The notes beneath the pieces were generated by a model. The model saw only the letters and a list, made by a program, of their open reading frames with translations. It was not told the origin of the DNA and ran no database searches. Of a stretch of 64,000 nucleotides of DNA, positions 1 to 7,477 are shown one piece after another (positions within the stretch are counted from its first letter, which is position 1; each line of letters begins with the position of its first letter). Both the position numbers and the translations under genes were made by a program. Origin of the DNA: Kiritimatiellia bacterium (GTDB lineage: Bacteria > Verrucomicrobiota > Kiritimatiellia > JAAZAB01); contig JAQUMN010000004.1 of assembly GCA_028718125.1 (NCBI GenBank), forward strand, positions 1-64,000, given 5' to 3'.

Positions 1-351
1 TTATAATAAATGACCCATTATAGAGTGCGAATGGAAGCATGACATGCCTCAGGATCGAAAACCAGCGACCGCCACGTCAGTCGCTTCTTGACAAGCCTTC
101 TCATGGAAGGCGGCTAACGCCGCAACTTTGACAAAATGATTGGCCACAAAAAGGCACAAGATTTACAAATATGATAAATCAAAACGCTGTTTTGTGCTTT
201 TTGTGCATCTTTGTGGCAACTTTGTCATGCCGTAGGCAGATCCGCCTAAGGCGGAAAATTCCCCTGCATCAAGTTACCCCTTTGCGCTTTCAGGACTTTG
301 CGGTATATTTCAAAACAAGCAAGTTTGAATTCCGAAGCGGGAGAAAGCGCC
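1..351. other. Leading intergenic stretch with an imperfect inverted repeat
   Basis: I see no gene here before the methyltransferase start at 352. It holds an imperfect inverted repeat: the arm at about 142-161 begins GCCACAAA and the arm at about 197-217 ends TTTGTGGC, with GCACAA/TTGTGC inside. A small palindrome (ATCCGCCTAAGGCGGA) lies near 240-256. Both look like dispersed palindromic repeats rather than regulatory sites. Promoter elements could not be assigned. Confidence 0.5.
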
Positions 352-1155
352 ATGACCGATGCCCCCATAGCCAGCCTGCAGAACCCGCGCGTGAAAGAGG
401 TGGTCAAGCTCCGCCAGCGCTCACACCGCGATGCGCAGGACCTGTTTATCGTGGAAGGCTATCGGGAACTCAGGCGCGCCCTGGATAACGGCCGCCGGCC
501 GGCCGCCCTGTTCGTTTGCGAGGCGCTCTTCCTCGGCAAGAACGAGCCTACCCTGATCGAGCAATGCCGGCAAGCCGGCGCTGAAATTGTGCCATGCACG
601 CCGCCGGTCTTTCAAAAAATCGCTTATCGCGAGCGGCCGGAGGGACTGCTGGCCCTGCTCCCGCAGGTCCACCTGGCACTGGCAGACCTGAAACTCCCGG
701 AACAACCGCTTCTCATTGTGGCCGAAGCTATTGAAAAGCCGGGCAACCTGGGGACCATCCTCCGTTCAGCGGATGCCGCCGGCGCCGCGGCCGTGATCGT
801 CTGCGACCAGTGCACGGATATCCACAATCCCAACGTCGTGCGCGCCAGCACCGGGGCTCTCTTCTCCCTGCCCGTCGTGGAAACTTCATCCGCGGAGGCG
901 CTGGCCTGGTTGCGCCTTAATAACATTCAGATCCTGGCGGCCAGCCCGCATGCGGAAAAAGATTATACGGACGCGGATTTGCGGCCGGGGACGGCCATCG
1001 TTGTCGGCGCCGAACAATACGGGCTCAGCAGCTTGTGGATGAAAGAGGCCGACACGAAAGTTCGCATCCTCATGCATGGTCAGGCCGATTCACTTAACGT
1101 GGCCACGGCCACAACGATCCTCATGTTTGAAGCTGTGCGGCAACGCCGGAGGTAG
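352..1155 (+). CDS. TrmH/SpoU family RNA 2'-O-methyltransferase
   Basis: A 267-residue SPOUT-class methyltransferase, which by family would use S-adenosylmethionine to methylate a ribose 2'-OH in rRNA or tRNA in the cytoplasm. The N-terminal ~100 residues match a SpoU substrate-binding domain. The three SPOUT motifs are visible: EKPGNLGTILRSADAAG at 128-144 (catalytic Arg at 138), GAEQYGLS at 219-226, and the knot motif around ADSLNVATATTI at 245-256. The ATG at 352 was chosen over an in-frame upstream start at 298 because homology starts there and a GGGAGAAAG ribosome site precedes it. The exact RNA target (RlmB, TrmH or TsnR type) cannot be told from sequence. Confidence 0.88.
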   Translation: MTDAPIASLQNPRVKEVVKLRQRSHRDAQDLFIVEGYRELRRALDNGRRPAALFVCEALFLGKNEPTLIEQCRQAGAEIVPCTPPVFQKIAYRERPEGLLALLPQVHLALADLKLPEQPLLIVAEAIEKPGNLGTILRSADAAGAAAVIVCDQCTDIHNPNVVRASTGALFSLPVVETSSAEALAWLRLNNIQILAASPHAEKDYTDADLRPGTAIVVGAEQYGLSSLWMKEADTKVRILMHGQADSLNVATATTILMFEAVRQRRR

Positions 1156-1291
1156 GGCCGACGATAGACGGCTGAGCCAGACACCAGACGACAGACGCCG
1201 GACACCAGACCGGAAAAGAAGAAAGATAAATGACGGAGGACAGAACGACAGACATCGGGATTTTTTCTAACCTCTTACGTCTGCCTTGCTG

Positions 1292-1708
1292 CTACTTGGC
1301 CGGCGGCATGTTTGAGGCGACCCCAACGGCGTTGGTTACGGCGGCTTTGGCTGCAGCGGCTTTGGCTGCCTTGGCTGCGGCGACCTTCTCAGCGGCCTCC
1401 TTTTTAGCAGCTTCGGCGGCCGCTTTTTTGAGGGCATTGGAGCGCGCCACTTCTTGCGCCGCCAGCATGGGGAGCTCATAGCGATATCGCGTGCCGGCCG
1501 AAAGATACTTCCAGGGCGCGGTATATTTATTCTTTTCCCCTTGGATCACCAGGCCATCCGGTGTCGCTTCCTGCATCGTCCCCTCAATAACCGTGCCGTT
1601 CGCCATGCGCAATGGCACATCCGAAGAATCCTCGGCAGCCAGAACATTGAGGCACAGCACTGTGACTGACAGCATCACGCACAGCCATGGCTGGAGATAG
1701 ATCTTCAT
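1292..1708 (-). CDS. Small secreted protein with Ala/Lys-rich tail
   Basis: Family not recognised. The 138-residue product begins MKIYLQPW and has a hydrophobic stretch to about residue 24 ending VLAAED, a good Sec signal with cleavage after VLA. A compact middle (about 30-85) carries VPLRMANGTVIEG and APWKYLSAG, resembling small beta-rich modules in which a surface is read out as strands. The last ~45 residues are almost only Ala, Lys and Glu and would form a charged helix. It is therefore likely periplasmic. The ATG at 1708 is preferred over the one at 1729 because it puts the signal peptide at the N-terminus. The Ala/Lys tail makes a shadow ORF in another frame on the opposite strand. Confidence 0.6.
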   Translation of the reverse strand: MKIYLQPWLCVMLSVTVLCLNVLAAEDSSDVPLRMANGTVIEGTMQEATPDGLVIQGEKNKYTAPWKYLSAGTRYRYELPMLAAQEVARSNALKKAAAEAAKKEAAEKVAAAKAAKAAAAKAAVTNAVGVASNMPPAK

Positions 1709-1922
1709 AACGGCTAATAAATCGCCCATAATTGTGCTTTTGTCAAGCGAATATCCACGCTAATCGTAATGTCGTAATGTCTCAGTTATAGAGAGGCGTC
1801 AATCCCGCCCCTGTGACGGAGGGGTTACCGCGAATCTGAGTAGAATGTCAATATTGGCTTGCTTCCAAATCTTAATCAGGGCTATGGTCCTGTAGTTGTT
1901 TACCTGACAGGATTGACACACC

Positions 1923-2612
1923 ATGGCATCACATAAGACCGGATTTTCCCTGCTTGCGGTTTTTTTGCTCACGGGCTGTTCCAGCATCGTGACCTACCGC
2001 ACCTTTGATCAACCCCGGCCGCCGGACTAGGTCGCCGTGCTTTGGATTCCCATCAACCTGGAACCGCTGGAGATTGACGGGAAAAAGACGGGGCCGCACT
2101 TTATTCCGGTCAGCGATCGCTACAAGATCGAGTTGCTTCCTGGCGCGCATGCATTCGTAGTACGTTATTCGGGCCTGGCCGGCGGACCATCCACCGAGCA
2201 GGAAGAAATGATCAATTCCCCGCCGGTCACGGTGGCCCTCGAAGCCGCCCAGGGCCACACCTATCGCTTGACCTATGCGCGGGCCGATATTGATCGCCTG
2301 TTCGCCAGGCAATTGACCAACATCACGATCCAAGTGGAGGACATCACGGCCAACCAGGCGCTCGTCAAGCAGTTGAATCGGGGCTGGCAGACACGCAACG
2401 TTGTGCTTCATGAGCCCACCGGGAAAGCGGCTTTGGCTCCAGCACCAAAGCCTGTGGCATCGACAGCGCCGGCATCGTCCGCGCCCACACAACTATCGGT
2501 GCCGACCAGGACTGGTGATCCTGCCGTCGTTGAGCAATTGAAACACTGGTGGCAGCAAGCGGACGAGACCGAACGCGGCGAATTTTTGAAATGGACGGTC
2601 CGGCAGAAATAG
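1923..2612 (+). pseudogene. Lipoprotein gene interrupted by an in-frame TAG
   Basis: Reading from ATG 1923 gives a lipoprotein signal: hydrophobic FSLLAVFLLTGCSS with lipobox LTGC and the lipidated Cys at residue 19. After residue 35 (PRPPD) a TAG stands at 2028-2030. The same frame then stays open for 193 more codons to a TAG at 2610-2612. The downstream part has a beta-rich domain (about 37-150) and a Pro/Ala/Ser linker with a final helix rich in Trp and charged residues. A GTG at 2037 could start a cytoplasmic remnant, but the signal would then be lost. TAG for GAG (Glu) is the simplest change. Function not recognised. Calling it a pseudogene is inference; a sequencing error or readthrough would also fit. 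Confidence 0.7.
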
Positions 2613-2868
2613 CAGGCTTGCAATCCTTGCGGTGACGACCATGAGGCCGGCCGCACCTTCCTTCATACTTGCGGTTAGAACCGACGTTTCGATTGATCTA
2701 GGGCAGATTCGTCCGCCTATGGGCCTGCCATCCGAAGCTCTTAATTTTATCGGCCCGGCTTCGTTCTAAAGCCATCGGGGGCGTTCATTTGGATTCACTA
2801 TTTTGGGGTTTTCTCATCCATTTTTGCGTGCCTTCTGGCCTTTGTTTTCAAAATCTTTCACGTCCACA

Positions 2869-3114
2869 CTAAAAAAACATTTTTTTTATTCTACGACGAC
2901 CAGTAGTTGATTTATAAAATTTCTCTTTCCGCCGCGCTTCAATTAATGTTTCAAATGGCTCCGTATGAATAATATTACAAGGACGATAAGGGCTCGAAGA
3001 TTTTACGCGACCCGCATTATGCACTGCTAAACGTTCATTAACATCTTCAGCAACACCCGTGTATGTTCTTGTTCCTGCGTTATTGAGCAGAATGTAAACG
3101 CAATACATATTCAT
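2869..3114 (-). CDS. GIY-YIG nuclease family protein (copy 1)
   Basis: An 81-residue single-domain GIY-YIG protein of the UhpP/YhbQ-like small class. Visible motifs are YCVYILLN at 4-11 (the GIY strand), TYTGVAEDVNERLAVHN at 17-33 (the YIG strand with the family Arg at 28 and His at 32), and the helix EARRKEKFYK at 59-68, which carries the Glu used for metal binding in the family. The start at 3114 is chosen because upstream in-frame codons come from a palindromic repeat. Such proteins are thought to cut or process branched or damaged DNA, but the role of this class is unsettled. It is followed on the same strand by a second, different GIY-YIG gene at 3259-3519. Confidence 0.82.
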   Translation of the reverse strand: MNMYCVYILLNNAGTRTYTGVAEDVNERLAVHNAGRVKSSSPYRPCNIIHTEPFETLIEARRKEKFYKSTTGRRRIKKMFF

Positions 3115-3122
3115 TACCTTAT

Positions 3123-3276
3123 GGCGGATCCGCCTCCTCCAAAATTGCAAAGTGATTTTGGAGGGCGAGATCTCGCAAAATTTTGCTATGCAAAATTTGG
3201 CGGAGGGAGAGGGATTTGAATTCGCCTGTGGCGAACAAGCCCCCTTGCGGGCGCAGCTTTATCCGCCGGAGGCGGA
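3123..3276. repeat. Cluster of back-to-back perfect palindromes
   Basis: Consecutive inverted repeats stand here: GGCGGATCCGCC (3123-3134), CCTCCAAAAT/ATTTTGGAGG (3136-3145 with 3155-3164), CGAGATCTCG (3166-3175), GCAAAATTTTGC (3175-3186), TTCGCC/GGCGAA (3221-3235) and TCCGCC/GGCGGA (3262-3276). Between them lies a copy of the tRNA-Ser 3' end (3198-3220). The last palindrome supplies the C-terminal codons of the GIY-YIG gene at 3259. The pattern looks like stacked small mobile palindromes, not a gene or terminator. Confidence 0.75.
3198..3220 (-). repeat. 23-bp copy of the tRNA-Ser 3' end (att-like direct repeat)
   Basis: These 23 bases are identical to 3554-3576, which form the acceptor 3' strand, discriminator base and part of the T arm of the tRNA-Ser gene. 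The copy lies 356 bp downstream of the tRNA in its own orientation and brackets the GIY-YIG gene at 3259-3519. This is the geometry left by site-specific integration or 3'-end duplication at a tRNA gene. Confidence 0.7.
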
Positions 3277-3519
3277 CCCCGGACAGGGACAGGTTTGTGT
3301 AAGCCATTTTCGGCCTTGTCCCGACTTCAAATACTTTTCACGGATTCGTGCCTGCGAATGTGTGGCGTATTGCTCCGTATGGACTATCGCGAATTCGCCG
3401 ATTTGACGAGCATACGTATTGCCCGAGCGATGTTCGCGTAATCGCCGTAATAGATCATTCGTTATTCCAACATAACGACGTCCAGAGCGAACACCCTGAA
3501 GAACATATACCGTGATCAT
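3259..3519 (-). CDS. GIY-YIG nuclease family protein (copy 2)
   Basis: An 86-residue GIY-YIG protein, clearly divergent from the copy at 2869-3114. Motifs: ITVYVLQG at 2-9, RYVGITNDLLRRLREHR at 15-31 (family Arg and His present), and the helix QARIREKYLKSGQGRKWL at 56-73, where E61 is the likely metal ligand. The last ten residues (CPCPGSASGG) are encoded by a palindromic repeat, so the native C-terminus has probably been replaced. The ATG at 3519 was chosen because the longer frame would read through the tRNA-Ser gene. It lies just downstream of that tRNA and between the two copies of the tRNA 3' end. Confidence 0.82.
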   Translation of the reverse strand: MITVYVLQGVRSGRRYVGITNDLLRRLREHRSGNTYARQIGEFAIVHTEQYATHSQARIREKYLKSGQGRKWLTQTCPCPGSASGG

Positions 3520-3556
3520 GGAGTTTTTTACCCGGCAGGGAAATTCTGCTGCGTGG

Positions 3557-3645
3557 CGGAGGGAGAGGGATTTGAACCCCCGGACCCCGTAAGAGGTCAC
3601 ATGATTTCGAGTCATGCGCGTTAAACCAGGCTCTGCCATCCCTCC
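3557..3645 (-). tRNA. tRNA-Ser (anticodon CGA)
   Basis: Read on the minus strand, the gene begins GGAGGGATGGC and ends TCCCTCC plus a G discriminator, giving a 7-bp acceptor stem. The anticodon arm is CATGA-CTCGAAA-TCATG with CGA in the loop. A long variable arm (GACC...GGTC) marks a class II tRNA, and the T arm contains TTCAAAT. No CCA is encoded. G73, the long variable arm and CGA together identify serine. The length is 89 nt. Confidence 0.93.
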
Positions 3646-3667
3646 GTTGCTAAAAACCATCGAAGCT

Positions 3668-3756
3668 GCCGTCACATGATTTTCACGTCATCCCGGCGGC
3701 TGCCGGGCTAAGTGAGACTCTGCCTGCCCTGAGTACAGTCGAAGGGCCATCCCTCC
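3668..3756 (-). pseudogene. tRNA-Ser-like remnant with an inserted palindrome
   Basis: Just upstream of tRNA-Ser, on the same strand, the first 10-11 bases GGAGGGATGG(C) are repeated exactly. They are followed by an insert carrying the hairpin CCCTTCGACTG...CTCAGGGC, then a GGCAGAGT segment like the tRNA D-arm entry. Further on is an anticodon-arm-like ATGACGTGAAAATCAT followed by GTGAC; ATCATGTGAC is shared with the true tRNA. The T arm and acceptor 3' strand are missing. I read it as a decayed second tRNA-Ser copy. A chance mosaic of repeat pieces is possible. Confidence 0.5.
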
Positions 3757-3943
3757 AAAATTACTACCTCACAAACCTGAGTAAAGATAAGCGAATGGGG
3801 AGAGAAGTCAAGGCGGATACCACAGACAGATTTTGGATTTAGGGTTGGATTTAGGGATCATCAAATATTGGCTTGATAATACAAAGACCTTGGCTTAGTG
3901 TCTAAACGTAGCAACCGCAGACCAACAACAAGGGAGGGGAAAG

Positions 3944-4471
3944 ATGAAACGGATTTTAACTGCATTATTGGCCGCGAGCACGGGACTCCTCTGGATGACC
4001 TCCACCGGCCAGGCGCAGGAACAGGAAAGAAATAACCAGATCGGCATCGGCGTGCATTACTGGACAACCGTTAAAAACATTGACGTGAATGATATTGACA
4101 AAAACGGTTTCTCATACCTGGCCATGTATCAGTACCACTACGGGTGGGTCGGTATCGAAGCCGACTTGGAATGGTTTCAAAGCGGCTTCGGCGGCTCCAG
4201 CAAGGACGTCTATCAGCCGCAGGCCTATCTCATTTTAGGTAAAGTTATTTATGCGGCCGCGGGCATCGGCGGGTATTTCTCGGACGGCAAATTAGCCGAC
4301 AAGCCCTTTTACGCGTTCCGCGTCGGCCTGGATATTCCGCTGTTGCCCATCCTGCACCTGGATATTAACGCCAATTACCGGTTTGAAAACTGGGATGACC
4401 TCAGTGCCGAGGGCACAAGCATTGACACCGACACCATTACGCTCGGCGCTGCCGCGCGGCTGGCATTCTGA
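3944..4471 (+). CDS. Outer-membrane beta-barrel protein
   Basis: A 175-residue protein with a clear Sec signal (MKRILTALLAASTGLLWMTSTGQAQ, cleavage after AQA or GQA near residue 24). The mature part has alternating hydrophobic strands such as IGIGVHYW, YLAMYQYHYGW, VGIEADLEWF, PYAFRVGLDI and TLGAAARLAF. It ends in Phe, the usual BAM-recognition terminus. About eight strands fit, as in the OmpW/OmpX/outer-membrane-beta-barrel size class. A strong ribosome site GGGAGGGGAAAG precedes ATG 3944. Substrate or function is not evident. No operon partner: the neighbours are the tRNA region and a long gap. Confidence 0.75.
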   Translation: MKRILTALLAASTGLLWMTSTGQAQEQERNNQIGIGVHYWTTVKNIDVNDIDKNGFSYLAMYQYHYGWVGIEADLEWFQSGFGGSSKDVYQPQAYLILGKVIYAAAGIGGYFSDGKLADKPFYAFRVGLDIPLLPILHLDINANYRFENWDDLSAEGTSIDTDTITLGAAARLAF

Positions 4472-5002
4472 CGTGGGCCTTGCCCGCAACCAAAACATGC
4501 TTTTTCCCCGGCAGTGTGATCGAATTCGGTTCGACAAAGGCGGCAGCGATCTTGGCCGCCTGCGGGCCGTTTCGACAGGCTCAAGGTCTCGAGCAAAGTC
4601 GAGAGATTTGCCGCGTTTGCATGGAATTAAGTCCTATGCTCCGAGCGGCGCACTCACATTCGGCCCAAGCTTGCCTTGCTTTTTCGAATCCGCCTCCGAC
4701 GGAAACCGAATTCGACTCACGGCGGCATTAGGCTCCCGGCTCCGCCGGAGCGCTTCGCCGAGGCGAGTCGCTCCGAGCTACGCCCGATATATCGCTGACG
4801 CGAAAATCAGCCTTGGCTGGTTCTCTAATCGTACTTTGACCACCGCGCGCGACCTTATGCCTCAACCTGTATTTAACAACTTATGGAATTTACCGCATAA
4901 CCATTTTTTTATTTATCACAGTTCCGGATGGATAAAGTATTAACATCAGGACCCTATGCGTCCACGCAAAACAATACAATCATGGAGGGCTCAAGCCAAA
5001 CT
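4472..5002. other. Gene-free stretch with short palindromic repeats
   Basis: No convincing coding sequence was found. ORFs here overlap in several frames and lack domains or ribosome sites. The stretch contains a TCGACAGGCTCAAGGTC-type repeat near 4571-4606 with internal TCTCGA/TCGAGA symmetry, and a run of GCTCCGCCGGAGC-like palindromes near 4738-4780. The last ~100 bases are AT-rich, a plausible promoter zone for the cupin gene, but no confident -35/-10 pair could be chosen. Confidence 0.45.
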
Positions 5003-5401
5003 ATGCCAGCAATATTGATACAGGCGCCGGTCAGCGTTCGCTCCGCAGGCAACAAGCCTAAAAGCATTGATGAATTCATCGGCCACGCCGGTTCCAAGAC
5101 CGGGGCGGTCAGCATCGCCCGCATGCGCAGTCCGGGCGGCTGGAGCGAGCCGGGCCAGACACCGGAATTCGACGAATACACGGTCGTCTTTAAGGGTCAC
5201 CTGCGGGTCAAGACGCGCACTGGCGCCATTGACGTCAAGGCCGGCCAGGCCGTGATTGTGCCGAAAGGCGAGTGGGTTCAATACAGCACGCCTGCGCCGG
5301 AAGGCGCGGAATACATGGCCGTATGCCTGCCGGCCTTCGGACCGGATATTGTGCACCGTGACGCTGAAGAAAGCACGTCGAGCGTGGAGCGTAAAGCGTG
5401 A
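5003..5401 (+). CDS. Cupin-domain protein
   Basis: A 132-residue single cupin. The beta-barrel motifs are seen as SIARMRSPGGW, EFDEYTVVFKGHLRVKT (motif 1-like, with E and Y but without the usual HxH pair), VKAGQAVIVPKGEWVQYSTP (motif 2-like, His replaced) and EYMAVCLPAF. The usual metal-binding His residues are mostly missing, so binding of metal is uncertain. ATG 5003 is preferred because conserved sequence starts there and GGAGGG lies at 4984-4989, though the gap is longish. An in-frame ATG at 4982 is the alternative. It ends just before the convergent hypB. The ligand and role are unknown. Confidence 0.7.
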   Translation: MPAILIQAPVSVRSAGNKPKSIDEFIGHAGSKTGAVSIARMRSPGGWSEPGQTPEFDEYTVVFKGHLRVKTRTGAIDVKAGQAVIVPKGEWVQYSTPAPEGAEYMAVCLPAFGPDIVHRDAEESTSSVERKA

Positions 5402-5435
5402 AGCGGCCGGCGGATTATAGTCTACAGTCCACGGC

Positions 5436-6104
5436 CTACAGCCCGCAGCCCGTCTTCTGCATTTGCTTCAGCCACTTGATCCACGCGGCCATCCCCCGGC
5501 CCGTTTGAGCCGAAACCTCGAATACCGGCGTGGCGGCATTGACCTGACGCAGGTAAGCCCGGCAGGCCTTGAGATTAAACGGCAGGTGCGGGAGCAAATC
5601 CACTTTAGTCAGCGCCACGGCCTTGGCCTCCCGGAAAAGCGTCGGATATTTTACCGGCTTATCCTCTCCCTCCGTCACGCTCAATACGGCCACCTTGGCA
5701 TGTTCGCCGATATCGAATTCCGCCGGGCATACCAGGTTGCCGACATTCTCAACCACCACCAAGTCGAGATTCCTGAGCGGCAGGTCGCGGAGCGCATAAT
5801 GCACCAGCTTGGCCTCCAAATGGCAGGCGCCGTCGGTCAGCAACTGGCTTACCCGACATCCCAGCCGGGCCAGGCGCTCGGCATCATGCGTGGTTTCGAC
5901 GTCACCCTCCAACACGGCAAACCGGCATGTTCGGAAGAGCGCATGCACAGTTTTTTCCAGCAGGCGGGTTTTTCCCGCGCCGGGAGAGCCGATCAGGTTG
6001 AGCATGACCACATGGCGCTTTTTGAGCAGGGCGCGCGTTCTGGCCGCCCACTGGTCGTTGGCGCCCATCAGGTTCCGATAGATTTTAATGTTTAGTTTGG
6101 GCAT
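5436..6104 (-). CDS. hypB: Hydrogenase nickel incorporation GTPase HypB
   Basis: HypB delivers Ni(II) to [NiFe]-hydrogenase large subunits (and sometimes urease) together with HypA, using GTP hydrolysis. The 222-residue protein has a P-loop GSPGAGKT at 39-46, the GTPase-domain metal ligands C94-H95 and C126, the aspartate/TEGED region at 144-148, and TKVD at 166-169 for guanine specificity. There is no N-terminal CxxCGC high-affinity nickel site or His-rich stretch, so this is the short form. hypA is 2.9 kb away on the same strand with unrelated genes between. No hydrogenase structural genes are in the window, so the client enzyme lies elsewhere. Confidence 0.92.
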   Translation of the reverse strand: MPKLNIKIYRNLMGANDQWAARTRALLKKRHVVMLNLIGSPGAGKTRLLEKTVHALFRTCRFAVLEGDVETTHDAERLARLGCRVSQLLTDGACHLEAKLVHYALRDLPLRNLDLVVVENVGNLVCPAEFDIGEHAKVAVLSVTEGEDKPVKYPTLFREAKAVALTKVDLLPHLPFNLKACRAYLRQVNAATPVFEVSAQTGRGMAAWIKWLKQMQKTGCGL

Positions 6105-6145
6105 TGGGTATTACCGTCACTTTCCGTCAGCTGAATTAGGCAATT

Positions 6146-7291
6146 TTACGGGTGTTCGGCTTTTGCATTTTCGCTTTTGCTGAGCTTTCTCATCAACGGC
6201 TGCGTACTGCACCGGATGGATCCGCCATCCTCGTTGTGTCGCGCAAAGGAAATAGCATAAACGGTGATACCCAAGGCTTCCAGCGCTTTCTTGACTGACT
6301 TGCCATTGAAATGGTCATTGACACCCAAAATGTAATGCCCTTCATCAAGCGGCAACCCGTTCGCGGTAAGGTGTCGCGTTTCATCCCGAGTCACTTCAAT
6401 TCGTTTCCAACCCTTGAAATAGGAGGGGATGCCGTCGAGAAAGACCTCCGGGCAAACAATCATTACCCCGGCACGCGGTACGGACAACGCCACATCCAAA
6501 TGCAGGATATCCTCCGGAAGACGCACGCGTTCAACATTATACCCCTGCGGCTCAAGATAAGATTTCAGCCATGCGTAGCCTAACTCGCTGGACCCCGTGG
6601 CACGATTCATCGATGTGCCGACAAATATTTTTTTGCCGAGCACCACCACATCGCCCCCTTCCAATACGGGAAACCCCGTTTTGTCGAATTGCCCGTTTTG
6701 GATCATGCCGGAATAATCCACCCCGGGCATGGCAACCCAATGGGCACCCGATCCCATAACTCTTTCCATCAACAGGCGACGTAACCCAAGAATATCGCAT
6801 CGGCGGTAAAGCGATCCCATTGTATTTTCGATAACGTTATTTCCGATCACCAGGATGGGATCGCGCGTATACTGCTGAGAGACACCGGCCAATCGAATAA
6901 ACTCCTCTCCGAAGTTTCTAACCACCCTTTCCCTTGTCAGCACCTCCGGCCTCCACACTTTTACGCTGTGCTCATTAAGAATAGAAATCAGCGCATTATT
7001 TTCCTTTTCCATCTCGTCATATTTACCAATAGAAACAGAGTCTTTTCCAGACAGCTCCATGGCCTTTGCCACTTCCGTTTCAGGCAGTATCTTAAGGGCT
7101 TCCTGGGCCCACTTGGCCACAGAAAGATCGGGGTAGATAGTGAACGGCACACCCACAATTGCTTCTTTCAGATCCCCGTATTCATAATCCACAAATATTT
7201 CATTCATCGATGCCTCCACGACGTTACTTCCAGCGATACTTGTGATGCCCGCCAAAGCCAAGACAATTAATGAACGGGTTGCATACTGCAT
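6146..7291 (-). CDS. Amidinotransferase/arginine deiminase-superfamily protein, probably exported
   Basis: A 381-residue member of the guanidine-modifying superfamily (pentein fold), closest in layout to glycine/inosamine amidinotransferases and dimethylargininase-like hydrolases. The catalytic set is complete: TRDP (D144), EGGD (E211, D214), HLDVA (H264, D266) and the nucleophile C361 in GGSIRCST. Family chemistry is a covalent Cys-amidino intermediate from arginine or a related guanidine. The N-terminus MQYATRSLIVLALAGITSIA looks like a Sec signal, unusual for this fold, and GGGAGGAAGAAG precedes ATG 7291. A second ATG at 7207 with GGAGG six bases upstream would give a cytoplasmic form. The substrate is unknown. 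Confidence 0.78.
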   Translation of the reverse strand: MQYATRSLIVLALAGITSIAGSNVVEASMNEIFVDYEYGDLKEAIVGVPFTIYPDLSVAKWAQEALKILPETEVAKAMELSGKDSVSIGKYDEMEKENNALISILNEHSVKVWRPEVLTRERVVRNFGEEFIRLAGVSQQYTRDPILVIGNNVIENTMGSLYRRCDILGLRRLLMERVMGSGAHWVAMPGVDYSGMIQNGQFDKTGFPVLEGGDVVVLGKKIFVGTSMNRATGSSELGYAWLKSYLEPQGYNVERVRLPEDILHLDVALSVPRAGVMIVCPEVFLDGIPSYFKGWKRIEVTRDETRHLTANGLPLDEGHYILGVNDHFNGKSVKKALEALGITVYAISFARHNEDGGSIRCSTQPLMRKLSKSENAKAEHP

Positions 7292-7477
7292 CTTCTTCCT
7301 CCCATGTGTCGCGCAACCGATTGATGACAGCATAATTCGGGAATGTCTGTAGAGGCAAAAAAGGGGCGGAGAAGTCCGATTGAGCCCCGCCAAGATATCT
7401 GAAGAGTTGGTCATAGGCACCTCCACATTTCTGTATCAGGCAACATGAGGTTGACGGTATTGTCATAAAGCGGGCGT

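Noticed and set aside
2028-2030. Possible TAG recoding (for example pyrrolysine) in the lipoprotein gene
   Set aside because: The same gene and others in the window end in TAG, no recoding signal is visible, and a GAG to TAG change explains it. It remains a finding, not a call.
1929-2492. 187-codon minus-strand frame over the lipoprotein gene
   Set aside because: The plus strand has a lipobox and a continuous protein apart from one TAG; the minus frame has a repeated Cys/Arg start and no family.
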